A stretch of DNA of 5,945 nucleotides, from positions 1 to 5,945 of the forward strand of contig JACMOA010000321.1 in NCBI GenBank assembly GCA_014378225.1, read 5' to 3'. The stretch comes from Deinococcales bacterium (GTDB lineage Bacteria; Deinococcota; Deinococci; Deinococcales; Deinococcaceae). The first letter of the stretch is position 1; every line of letters begins with the position of its first letter. Both the position numbers and the translations under genes were made by a program. Of this stretch, positions 1 to 5,945 are shown in pieces. The notes below the pieces were generated by a model that made no database searches, was not told the DNA's origin, and saw nothing but the letters and a program-made list of their open reading frames with translations.

Positions 1-760
1 CAGGTTTAACCCAAAAGGGCGCACCAGCTTGAGGTTGAAGGTATTCGAGAGTTCGGTGGGGAGGGCGCGAAGTGCAAAATTGAGCTGCAGTCCCCAAAAC
101 AAAGTGGCCGCGCCTACCTGAAACCACTTGGCTTGGGCGCGAAGCCTTCGAGCCTCCTCGCCACGAAAATCCCTGTACAGCAGCCAAAAAGCAAACATGA
201 ACGGGGCGAAATCAAACAACAGAGAGGGCAACGGGGTACGCCCCCAGGACTCGAAGTACACCACGTTGAACGGCAGGGCTGGAAACAGCAAGCTCGAGAG
301 GCAGAACAGAAACCAGCCGTGACCCAGCAGGATGGACCCCCTCGAGCGGAAACGGTTGTAGGGGAAAAGCAACAACCGGTAGAGCAGCAGAGTGGTGTTG
401 AGGGCGCTAAAAACTGGGTGGATGTGGGCTACCCAAGTCACATCCAGCGCGGGCGACAGGTCTGCTACCGTAATGGCCGTAGTCAACAGCGTGAGCGCGG
501 TGAGCGCGGCAAATCCCTCGTGAGATTTGTACCAGGCGAGAACTATGCCAAAGGTGCAGTACACCAGCGCTACCAATGCGCCCGAGCCAACCCGCAGACC
601 CAAAAAAAGTTCATTGTTTAGAAACAGAGCCGCTGTTTCCCCGCTCGAGAGCAGCGCCACCCGAAAACCCAGACCTGCCAAATTCAGACGCTCGAGCGGG
701 CGCGGTCAGGGCCAGGGCCAGGAGGGTGAAGACGAAGGGTGAAAATGCAGATTTGAGCAT
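1..760 (-). CDS. Multi-pass integral membrane protein, 3' partial, apparently frameshifted near its N-terminus
   Basis: The main body is a 235-codon frame on the minus strand, open from base 705 to the left edge, with no stop. It encodes at least six hydrophobic stretches, at about 600-532, 513-460, 414-364, 333-277, 228-175 and 123-76, separated by short loops with Arg/Lys clusters (for example RFRSRG and RDFRGEEARS). That frame has no good start: a TGA lies at 708-706 and only a TTG (681) and a GTG (660) without SD follow. A different frame has an ATG at 760 with SD GGAG seven bases upstream and a hydrophobic leader (FVFTLLALALTAP). Removing one base of the CCC at 700-698 fuses leader and body into one reading. 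I therefore treat 760 as the original start. The family is not recognised; it could be a membrane sensor domain whose output domain lies outside the window. The alternative is a short secreted peptide (760-611) ahead of a separately started gene. Confidence 0.6.
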
Positions 761-767
761 AGTTTTT

Positions 768-771
768 CTCC
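768..771 (-). promoter_or_regulatory. Shine-Dalgarno GGAG deciding the start at 760
   Basis: On the minus strand GGAG lies seven bases before the ATG at 760. Neither candidate start in the downstream frame (TTG 681, GTG 660) has a comparable site. This supports initiation at 760 and hence the frameshift interpretation. Confidence 0.55.
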
Positions 772-914
772 AGCTCGAGCGAGGTGAAAACAGCCCGAGC
801 GGTTGTCCGGCAAAGCTTTGAATCTTGCGTAAGGGTGAATAAACTCGGTTGAGTTCTCTGCTCAAAAGCTTAGGGTGCGCTCAAAAAACCCCCCAGAGCC
901 TCGAGTCCTTAAAA

Positions 915-936
915 TTTAGGGACTCGAGTCCCTAAA
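915..936. repeat. Perfect 22-bp palindrome centred on CTCGAG, candidate operator
   Basis: The left arm TTTAGGGACTC is followed immediately by its exact reverse complement. It lies between two divergent genes, starting 155 bp from the membrane protein start (760) and ending 67 bp before the hypothetical protein start (1003). The right half is echoed upstream: CTCGAGTCCTTAAA at 900-913 matches CTCGAGTCCCTAAA at 923-936 in 13 of 14 bases, 23 bp apart, about two helical turns. There is no U-rich tail, so a terminator is unlikely. The layout suits a dimeric regulator binding two sites on one face, but no regulator gene is visible in the window. Confidence 0.5.
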
Positions 937-967
937 CTCCAATCCTTTCGGGCCTGAAAAGGCAGGA

Positions 968-995
968 TTGCCCAAAAAGCCCGCTAGAGTAGAAT
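968..995 (+). promoter_or_regulatory. Leaderless-type promoter for the gene at 1003
   Basis: The -35 TTGCCC (968-973), a 16-bp spacer and the -10 TAGAAT (990-995) are followed by seven bases and the ATG at 1003. This places the expected transcription start on the A of the ATG, a typical leaderless arrangement in the Deinococcus-Thermus phylum. It argues for 1003, not the in-frame ATG at 994 that overlaps the -10 box, as the true start. No SD sequence is present before either ATG. Confidence 0.65.
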
Positions 996-1002
996 GGCGT
1001 TC

Positions 1003-1422
1003 ATGTCCACGCTCAAAAAAGATTTGAACGATTTCTCCACCGCTCTGCGCCACTTTCATTCGGGTCTGCTCGAGCTGACCCGGCTCGAGTACGAAATTCG
1101 CACCAAAACCAAGCCCAACGCTTTTACGCTGTTTCATCTGGTCACGCAGGAACCCAGTTTTCAGTGGCTGCGTCCCCTGAGCGGCCTGATGGCTACGCTG
1201 GATGAAGTCACGGACGCCAAAGCGCCGCTGGGAAGCCCCCAGGTTCGGGACCTGGAACGCGCCATCAGCGAACTGTTCAGCCCGCTCGAGCCAAAATATG
1301 GGGAGTTCAGGCTTGAATATGGACGCTTCAAATCAGACGCTCGAGTGCGCCAAACCGAGAAGGTCTGGCGCGAAAAACTGCTCGAGCTGCGCGGAAAATA
1401 TCTCGAGGGCGACCTAAATTAA
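1003..1422 (+). CDS. Conserved hypothetical helical protein
   Basis: This 139-residue soluble protein has no signal peptide or membrane segment. It is rich in Leu, Glu, Arg and Lys and looks almost entirely alpha-helical. The central segment FQWLRPLSGLMATLDEV and the N-terminal HFHSGLLELTRLEYE resemble a small uncharacterised family I recall in diverse bacteria (helix with H-x-x-L-L, then a W-L-R-P-L-S-x-L box). No catalytic motif is apparent and no function is assigned. The start is set at 1003 by the leaderless promoter spacing; an in-frame ATG at 994 would add three residues. Six CTCGAG sites occur in the gene, five of them read as Leu-Glu, so the repeat has visibly shaped the protein sequence. 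It is divergent from the membrane protein gene and probably monocistronic. Confidence 0.75.
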   Translation: MSTLKKDLNDFSTALRHFHSGLLELTRLEYEIRTKTKPNAFTLFHLVTQEPSFQWLRPLSGLMATLDEVTDAKAPLGSPQVRDLERAISELFSPLEPKYGEFRLEYGRFKSDARVRQTEKVWREKLLELRGKYLEGDLN

Positions 1423-1637
1423 AGTGATTTGCGGAAGTTTACGACCTGTGGTTTTTGACTGTGCTTTGAATAGAATGGCGTCTGTCTTGGTCCAACTTCA
1501 GCACTGTCTTGGGATATTCAATACCTACCGAGTCATCCCGCGTCTTGAGCAGAACGGTATCTCATGGGCTAAACCGCTTTCTGGGCCTCGCCGCCGCCTG
1601 CCTCCTACCCGCCTCCTAGCCTGCTACAATCCTGCCC
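1423..1637. other. Intergenic spacer without a convincing gene, possible decayed ORF
   Basis: These 215 bp are lower in GC in their first 140 bp than the flanking genes and contain no CTCGAG. The minus strand has a 40-codon open stretch from 1561 to its stop at 1441-1439 (including VGIEYPKTVLKLDQD) with no start codon or SD, which could be the tail of a lost gene. The plus strand has an open frame of similar quality from 1475. Neither has coding support I trust. The right end (1565-1637) is CCT/GCC-rich and carries the promoter of the next gene. No clear hairpin terminator follows the gene that ends at 1422. Confidence 0.4.
1622..1630 (+). promoter_or_regulatory. Extended -10 leaderless promoter for the gene at 1638
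   Basis: TGC-TACAAT has a TG extension and a -10 TACAAT at 1625-1630, then exactly seven bases to the ATG at 1638. No good -35 hexamer is seen about 17 bp upstream (CTCCTA region), which fits an extended -10 promoter. There is no SD sequence, so translation is probably leaderless. Confidence 0.6.
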
Positions 1638-2582
1638 ATGACTTCAAGCGCTCTACCGGAAGGTTGGCAACCCGCGCCCAGCGGCTATAAACATGTGGTG
1701 AGCGTCAGTATTGGGTCTGGCAAGCGCGACGCCCGTGAGGAACTCGAGGTGTTAGGTCAGCATTTCATCCTCGAGCGCATCGGGACCGACGGCGACATGG
1801 GAAAAGCGGCGGCGCTGATTGTGGAACTCGATGGTAAGGTAGACGCTTTTGGTCTGGGCGGCGCGGACCTTTCGGTGCTGGCGGCAGGTCGGGCGTATAC
1901 CTTCCGCGAGATTCGGCGTATGGTGGCGGGCGCGGTTAAAACGCCCATCGTGGACGGCGGTGGCCTGAAAAACACCCTCGAGCGCGACGCAATTTATCAG
2001 CTCGAGGGTGAAATCAAATGGAAGTCCAGCAAAGCCCTGATGGTATCTGCGGTGGACCGTTTTGGTATGGCCGAGGCGCTGTGGGGCGTGGGCGCAGAGG
2101 TGGTTTATGGCGACCTCCTGTTTGGTCTGGGCCTGCCCATCCCTATTCGCACCCTTGCAGGACTACAAAATCTGGCTCGAGGGATTCTACCCTTTGTGAC
2201 CCAGTTGCCCTTCAAGTGGTTTTACCCCACCGGAAAAAAGCAGGAAGAATCGGTTCTCAAGAACGCTGGAACAAAATACTTCGAGTGGGCTGATGTGATT
2301 GCTGGAGACACCCACTATATCAAGCGCTACGCTCCTGCACGGCTCAAGGGGAAAACCATCCTGGCCCAGACCCTCACCCCCGAGGACCTGGACTGGATGC
2401 GCTCGAGGGGCGTGGAAAAACTGATTACCACCACGCCGCAAACGGGAAACCGCATCTTTGCCACCAACGTCCTCGAGGCGTTTTTTGTAGCGCTGGCCGG
2501 GAAAGGAAGGGCGCTCGAGCCGGAGGAATACCGGAGTTTTATAGCGCAGATGGGGTACAAGCCCAATGTGGTGAAACTTTAA
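1638..2582 (+). CDS. Predicted dehydrogenase, quinate 5-dehydrogenase-like family
   Basis: The 314-residue soluble protein matches, from memory, a family in Thermus-group and clostridial genomes that databases call quinate 5-dehydrogenase; I know of no biochemical proof for that name. Recognisable conserved blocks are VSIGSGKRD (about 23-31), ERIGTDGDM (46-54), VDAFGLGGADL (68-78), VDGGGLKNTLER (105-116), a Gly-rich middle region (GMAEALWGVGAEVVYGDLLFGLG), ADVIAGDTHYIKRY (218-231) and TTTPQTGNR (264-272). The conserved LKNTLER and GDTHYIKRY segments could line a substrate or nucleotide pocket, but the catalytic residues cannot be assigned here. No other shikimate or quinate pathway gene is in the window, so the context neither supports nor refutes the name. 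The start is fixed by the leaderless promoter. The stop overlaps the convergent acetyltransferase gene's stop by four bases. Confidence 0.75.
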   Translation: MTSSALPEGWQPAPSGYKHVVSVSIGSGKRDAREELEVLGQHFILERIGTDGDMGKAAALIVELDGKVDAFGLGGADLSVLAAGRAYTFREIRRMVAGAVKTPIVDGGGLKNTLERDAIYQLEGEIKWKSSKALMVSAVDRFGMAEALWGVGAEVVYGDLLFGLGLPIPIRTLAGLQNLARGILPFVTQLPFKWFYPTGKKQEESVLKNAGTKYFEWADVIAGDTHYIKRYAPARLKGKTILAQTLTPEDLDWMRSRGVEKLITTTPQTGNRIFATNVLEAFFVALAGKGRALEPEEYRSFIAQMGYKPNVVKL

Positions 2583-3493
2583 GGGTTCAGCTCGAGCCAC
2601 CAGGTACACCACATCGGCTCGAAAGCGTAGCCCAGTTTTTGATTGACTCGCAGCATGGGCAGGTTCATCACCGTGCCACCTGTGGAAGCTTCCCTTACGC
2701 CCTCCCGTCTGGCCCACTCGAGCGCAGTAGCCTTGAGCGTGGTTGCCAGCCCTTTTGTGCGGTGCTGCGGATGAATAGCGGTGTGCTCTGACGAAACCTC
2801 CCCTTTGCTCGAGGGCCGACTCAAAAGGGTATAGCCCACGATTTTCCCTCGAGCCGCAGCATAAAAAGCCCGTCCAGTGTCCACACTGTCTCTAAAATCC
2901 TCAAAACTCGAGAAATCTGGCGTGGTGGTCGGGTTGTAAGGCGCGTCCTTCCAGGTCTCGAGAAAGAGCACATACAACTCCTGCCAGAGTGCCTCCGAAC
3001 CCGAGTGCTCGAGCGAATTCAGCTCGTAACCGTCCAGAAAAAGTTTCTCCTCGAGTAGCTGGAAACGGCTGTACTCAAAACTCGAGAGCTTCAGATGAGC
3101 GCCCCAACTTTGGTAGCGGTTGACTAGTCCAGCGTGCGCCAGGAAATCCATGTCCTGCATGTCCTCACGGACTACGCTTTCAACGGCTCGAGGGGAAAAG
3201 GGTGAAACTCGAGTCAGAAAATCCAGGTAGAGCGCACTGTAATGGGCTGGGTTTCCGAAGATTTGAAATCTGAAAACTCCAGAGAGTTCTAGAGGGGGAT
3301 AAAACAACAGACCCGCCTGAACTTTGCCCTCCTGCTCGAGCACAATTCGACCAAATCTCGAGCCGTATTTCTCGCGGGCTAGAGCGTCTGAATTCTCTAT
3401 TTGCTGTGGAGAATGGTCAAAATGGTGCAAATAATGTGCGTTTTGCAGCGCAGCAACCTGCGGATAATCGGCGTGCTCGAGGTCTCGAATCAT
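2579..3493 (-). CDS. GNAT-family N-acetyltransferase, probably two tandem domains
   Basis: The 304-residue protein has a clear acetyl-CoA-binding motif A in its C-terminal half: EHTAIHPQHRTKGLATTLK (about 236-254), with HRTKGLA as the Q/R-x-x-G-x-G/A loop. Motif B follows (NLPMLRVNQKLGYAF, about 277-291), typical of GNAT enzymes. The N-terminal 150 residues look like a degenerate GNAT copy (MIRDLEHADYPQVAALQNA start, then GLLFYPPLE strand and FLAHAGLVNRYQSW), giving the double-length form known for some GNATs. The acceptor substrate is unknown. The start ATG 3493 has no SD but sits six bases after a -10-like box. It lies 94 bp downstream of the phosphoesterase gene on the same strand, with its own promoter, so a shared operon is possible but not required. 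It converges on the dehydrogenase gene with a 4-bp overlap. About 14 CTCGAG sites lie within it. Confidence 0.85.
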   Translation of the reverse strand: MIRDLEHADYPQVAALQNAHYLHHFDHSPQQIENSDALAREKYGSRFGRIVLEQEGKVQAGLLFYPPLELSGVFRFQIFGNPAHYSALYLDFLTRVSPFSPRAVESVVREDMQDMDFLAHAGLVNRYQSWGAHLKLSSFEYSRFQLLEEKLFLDGYELNSLEHSGSEALWQELYVLFLETWKDAPYNPTTTPDFSSFEDFRDSVDTGRAFYAAARGKIVGYTLLSRPSSKGEVSSEHTAIHPQHRTKGLATTLKATALEWARREGVREASTGGTVMNLPMLRVNQKLGYAFEPMWCTWWLELNP

Positions 3494-3499
3494 AGCTTC

Positions 3500-3528
3500 A
3501 GCTTAGGAGCACTCGAGTGGAACCGCAA
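3500..3528 (-). promoter_or_regulatory. Leaderless-type promoter for the acetyltransferase gene
   Basis: Read on the minus strand, -35 TTGCGG (3528-3523), a 17-bp spacer and -10 TAAGCT (3505-3500) are followed by six bases and the ATG at 3493. The spacing matches the other leaderless promoters in this window. The -10 fits TANNNT but is otherwise weak. Confidence 0.5.
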
Positions 3529-3587
3529 AAATGGGGAATAAGCACAGTAGCTTAGCGCTCGAGGTCTCCCCCACTCGGCCCGCTTTG

Positions 3588-4451
3588 TTAACCCACCTGT
3601 GGAACGCACTCGAGCATCACCAGTTCTGCGGGGCAGAAAGTCCGTACTGGAAAGCCTCCGGTTCCCAGTCCCCTCGAGACCAACCCTTTTGCGCCCAGCT
3701 CGAAGGGTTGGTCTGCCACGGTAAAGCCCATCTGAAAGCGCTCTCCGTACCGCGAGACGTTATAAAGCGTCTCTACACCCGGCAGCCTAACCTGACCGCC
3801 GTGGGTGTGTCCCGAAAGGGTCAGGCCCACCCAGGCCGGAACTTTGGGCAAAATGTCTGGATTGTGAGACATCAAAAGTGAAGCCACCCCTTGCGACACG
3901 ATTTCTTGCGGTAGGCCCTCGAGCGTGCGGCCCAAATCGGGTGTTCCCCAGGTGAGGTCGTCCATTCCGGCCAGCCAGAGGTCTTCTCGCACTTGGGCAT
4001 TGCTATTGTTCAGCACCTTTATTCCTTTCCGCTCGAGCAAAGTGATAAATTCTGGGGTCGAAACGGAGCCGCTCGAGGGTTGGTAGTCGTGGTTGCCCAT
4101 GACTGCCCAAACGCCCAGCGGGGCGCTCAGCGTACCCAGCAGGTTGGCTAGACTTTGCATCCGCTCAAGGGGAAGAAGTCGGCTTACAAAATCCCCAGTG
4201 ATGAGGATGAGTTCAGGGTTTTCGCGCCCTGTTGCCTCGAGCCAGGGTTGAATGTCGCGCTCGAGCCGCCAGCGGTCAAAGTGCAGGTCGGTCAGGTGGG
4301 CCACCCGCAGCGGAGCCTTTAACCCCGCCAGTGTGACCCGGTGGCGGTTCACGGCAAAGCGGTGGCCTTCTGCCCAGGCGTAACCAGAACCCAGCGTAGC
4401 CAGCAGACCTGTGCCAATCAGGGTTTTTAGAAAAGTGCGACGGGTAAGCAT
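3588..4451 (-). CDS. Tat-exported metallophosphoesterase, YkuE-like (calcineurin-like fold)
   Basis: The 287-residue protein has all motifs of the dinuclear-metal phosphoesterase fold: DLHF (55-58), GDF (86-88), GNHD (119-122), GMDD (162-165), SHNPD (195-199) and GHTHGGQ (214-220). The Asp, His and Asn side chains in these motifs bind the two metals. The N-terminus MLTRRTFLKTLIGTGLLATL is a twin-arginine signal (T-R-R-T-F-L-K then a hydrophobic stretch), so the enzyme is probably exported folded, like Bacillus YkuE, which is a known Tat substrate. The physiological phosphoester is unknown. The start at 4451 places the twin arginines at residues 4-5; in-frame ATGs further upstream (up to 4544) would add an odd N-terminal extension. 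No SD precedes 4451, only a weak TACCCT box six bases away. It is divergent from the SDR gene and upstream of the GNAT gene. Confidence 0.9.
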   Translation of the reverse strand: MLTRRTFLKTLIGTGLLATLGSGYAWAEGHRFAVNRHRVTLAGLKAPLRVAHLTDLHFDRWRLERDIQPWLEATGRENPELILITGDFVSRLLPLERMQSLANLLGTLSAPLGVWAVMGNHDYQPSSGSVSTPEFITLLERKGIKVLNNSNAQVREDLWLAGMDDLTWGTPDLGRTLEGLPQEIVSQGVASLLMSHNPDILPKVPAWVGLTLSGHTHGGQVRLPGVETLYNVSRYGERFQMGFTVADQPFELGAKGLVSRGLGTGGFPVRTFCPAELVMLECVPQVG

Positions 4452-4457
4452 GGCTCG

Positions 4458-4487
4458 AGGGTACGATATTTCTATGAGTCCTTGCAG
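4458..4487 (-). promoter_or_regulatory. Weak candidate leaderless promoter for the phosphoesterase gene
   Basis: On the minus strand TACCCT (4463-4458) fits TANNNT and lies six bases before the ATG at 4451. The best -35 is CTGCAA (4487-4482) with an 18-bp spacer, matching TTGACA at only three of six positions. The start-site spacing is the main support. Confidence 0.35.
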
Positions 4488-4566
4488 TATCATGTGTAAG
4501 ATGTGTACACTTAAACCCATCACACGCTCGAGGCCACCCGGCAATTCATTTGGCTTAAGATTTGGG

Positions 4567-4594
4567 CTTACAGTTCTAGAAGCACACGTATATT
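4567..4594 (+). promoter_or_regulatory. Candidate promoter for the SDR gene
   Basis: CTTACA (4567-4572), a 16-bp spacer and TATATT (4589-4594) would start transcription near base 4601 and give a leader of about 35 nt, compatible with the SD at 4626-4630. A competing candidate is TTGCAG (4482-4487), an 18-bp spacer and TACACT (4506-4511). The sequence alone does not decide between them. Confidence 0.35.
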
Positions 4595-4625
4595 CATCTC
4601 ACAAGTTTCCTGATACAGTCGCTGT

Positions 4626-4630
4626 GGAGG
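4626..4630 (+). promoter_or_regulatory. Strong Shine-Dalgarno GGAGG fixing the SDR start at 4636
   Basis: GGAGG lies five bases before ATG 4636. The same frame is open upstream to ATG 4411, but that stretch overlaps the divergent gene and has no SDR-like sequence, so 4636 is the start. This SD contrasts with the leaderless starts of most other genes here. Confidence 0.8.
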
Positions 4631-4635
4631 CTACA

Positions 4636-5370
4636 ATGACTCAAAAACTTATTGGAAAAGTTGCACTGGTTACGGGCGCAAGTGCTGGAATTGGCAAGGC
4701 GTGCGCTCTAGCACTGGTCGCTGAGGGCGCGAAAGTAGTGTTGGTGGCGCGTCGCAAAGACCGTCTAGACGAGCTGATAGCCCAGATTCAGGCATCGGGC
4801 GGCCAGGCGCTGGCGGTGGTGGGCGACGCTCGAGACGAGCAAACCGCACTCAACGCGGTGGCAGGGGGCCTCGAGAAGTTTGGCAAAATCGATATTCTCA
4901 TCAACAACGCGGGGGTGGGGAATTACAAAAATCTGGTGGACACCAGCGCCGAGGATTACGACGAGATGATGGACTCCAACGTGCGCTCCACCTTCCTGTT
5001 TTCCCGCCACGTCGTTCCTGGCATGATTGCTCAGAAATCCGGCACCGTGCTGATGATTTCGAGCATGGCTGGAATCTACGGCTTTGGCGGTGAAGCGGTG
5101 TACTGCGCCACCAAATTTGCCCAGGTGGGTTTTGCCCAGGCGCTAGACAAGGAACTGCGCTCACACGGCATCAAGGTGGGCCTGATTTGCCCCGGCGGGG
5201 TCAAAACCGAGTTTGCGCTGGGCAAGGGGCGCACCGAGGATAGCGTAGCGCAATCCGGGATGCTCGAGCCGGAAGACGTGGCCGCTGCTACCCTGCTGGC
5301 CTGCACCCAGAGCAGCAACTCGAGGATTATCGAAATTCAGATGCGAACGATGGACGAAGCCCTGACTTGA
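4636..5370 (+). CDS. Short-chain dehydrogenase/reductase (classical SDR)
   Basis: The 244-residue protein is a complete classical SDR with a Rossmann fold. It begins KVALVTGASAGIGKACALAL, with the cofactor motif TGxxxGIG. Other landmarks are VVLVARRKDRL (Arg residues after the second strand suggest NADP(H) preference), GDARD, ILINNAGVG (NNAG), a Ser in VLMISSMAG, the catalytic YCATK (Tyr-x-x-x-Lys) and ICPGGVKTEF after it. Length is typical for the family (about 250). It is an NAD(P)H-dependent oxidoreductase acting on a carbonyl or alcohol; similarity to FabG-like and serine-dehydrogenase-like (YdfG) proteins is general, so the substrate is not assigned. It stands alone, divergent from the phosphoesterase gene, with an SD-led start. 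The C-terminus (RIIEIQMRTMDEALT) looks intact although an IS110-type element lies just downstream. Confidence 0.92.
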   Translation: MTQKLIGKVALVTGASAGIGKACALALVAEGAKVVLVARRKDRLDELIAQIQASGGQALAVVGDARDEQTALNAVAGGLEKFGKIDILINNAGVGNYKNLVDTSAEDYDEMMDSNVRSTFLFSRHVVPGMIAQKSGTVLMISSMAGIYGFGGEAVYCATKFAQVGFAQALDKELRSHGIKVGLICPGGVKTEFALGKGRTEDSVAQSGMLEPEDVAAATLLACTQSSNSRIIEIQMRTMDEALT

Positions 5371-5425
5371 CAGACGTTCTTTAAAAGTTGAAAGCGGCGA
5401 GGCCCGATAGCAGCCGTGTTAAAAG
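5371..5425. other. Junction between the SDR gene and the IS110-type element
   Basis: These 55 bp separate the SDR stop from the transposase stop and should contain the end of the insertion sequence. Near-repeats are visible: TTAAAAGTTGAAAGC at 5381-5395 and TTAAAAGTCAAGC at 5419-5431. CGGC (5395-5398) and GCCG (5413-5416) could form a weak hairpin. IS110-family elements usually lack obvious terminal inverted repeats, so the exact end cannot be placed without an empty-site copy. Confidence 0.4.

Positions 5426-5945
<520 letters not shown>

Noticed and set aside
133..621. Long plus-strand open frame, 162 codons
   Set aside because: It lies opposite the hydrophobic membrane protein frame, has a low-complexity Gln/Arg-rich translation and no SD or promoter, so it is a shadow.
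1..760. Assignment of the membrane protein to DUF420/CtaM or a named sensor family
   Set aside because: Only a vague HP-x-x-x-ALN-like pattern supports it and the C-terminal part is missing, so no family name is given.
836..865. Possible minus-strand promoter TTGAGC, 18 bp, TATTCA for the membrane protein gene
   Set aside because: The -10 does not fit TANNNT and matches consensus at only half the positions.
941..969. Inverted repeat AATCCT/AGGATT with inner GCCT-gaaa-AGGC hairpin
   Set aside because: It is short, has unpaired bases between the two stems and overlaps the -35 region of the next promoter; no U tract follows, so it is not a terminator.
990..1481. Repeat TAGAATGGCGT at 990-1000 and 1471-1481
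   Set aside because: An 11-base match within 6 kb is expected by chance, and the second copy has neither a spaced -35 nor an ATG seven bases downstream.
1408..1742. Gap of 335 bp without CTCGAG as a sign of foreign DNA
   Set aside because: Gaps of similar size occur elsewhere (4533-4828, 4876-5262, 5452-5753) and are expected for a mean spacing near 110 bp.
2187..2717. Minus-strand open frame of 176 codons over the dehydrogenase and GNAT genes
   Set aside because: It overlaps two well-supported genes in other frames and its translation has no recognisable domain.
4411..4635. N-terminal extension of the SDR gene
   Set aside because: It would overlap the divergent phosphoesterase gene and lacks SDR character; the GGAGG before 4636 gives a normal-length SDR.

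Overview
The window looks like chromosomal DNA from a Deinococcus-Thermus bacterium, most likely a Meiothermus-like species. This is inferred from moderately high GC, very high density of the palindrome CTCGAG on every gene, several promoters with a TANNNT -10 box six or seven bases before an ATG (the leaderless style common in this phylum), and the type of genes present. The species cannot be fixed from the sequence alone.

Layout from left to right. Bases 1-760 (minus strand) hold a multi-pass membrane protein that runs off the left edge. Its SD-preceded start lies in a different frame from its main body, so it appears frameshifted near base 700. Bases 761-1002 are a divergent intergenic region with a perfect 22-bp palindrome and a near-direct repeat of its half. 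Next comes a leaderless conserved hypothetical helical protein (1003-1422, plus). A 215-bp spacer with no convincing gene ends in an extended -10 promoter for a predicted dehydrogenase of the type annotated as quinate 5-dehydrogenase (1638-2582, plus). That gene converges on a two-domain GNAT-like acetyltransferase (2579-3493, minus), and their stop codons share the four bases TTAA. Upstream of the GNAT gene on the same strand is a Tat-exported YkuE-like metallophosphoesterase (3588-4451, minus). It is divergent from a classical short-chain dehydrogenase/reductase (4636-5370, plus). The right end is the C-terminal part of an IS110-family transposase (5426-5945, minus), whose 3' end lies 55 bp past the SDR stop.

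No single pathway ties these genes together: they are mostly separate transcription units of general metabolism, with an insertion sequence at the right. The two items most worth attention are the roughly 30-fold excess of CTCGAG (about 54 copies by hand count, against about 2 expected), which resembles the HIP1 situation in cyanobacteria, and the apparent frameshift in the membrane protein gene. I saw no CRISPR array, tRNA, rRNA or recognisable defence system.
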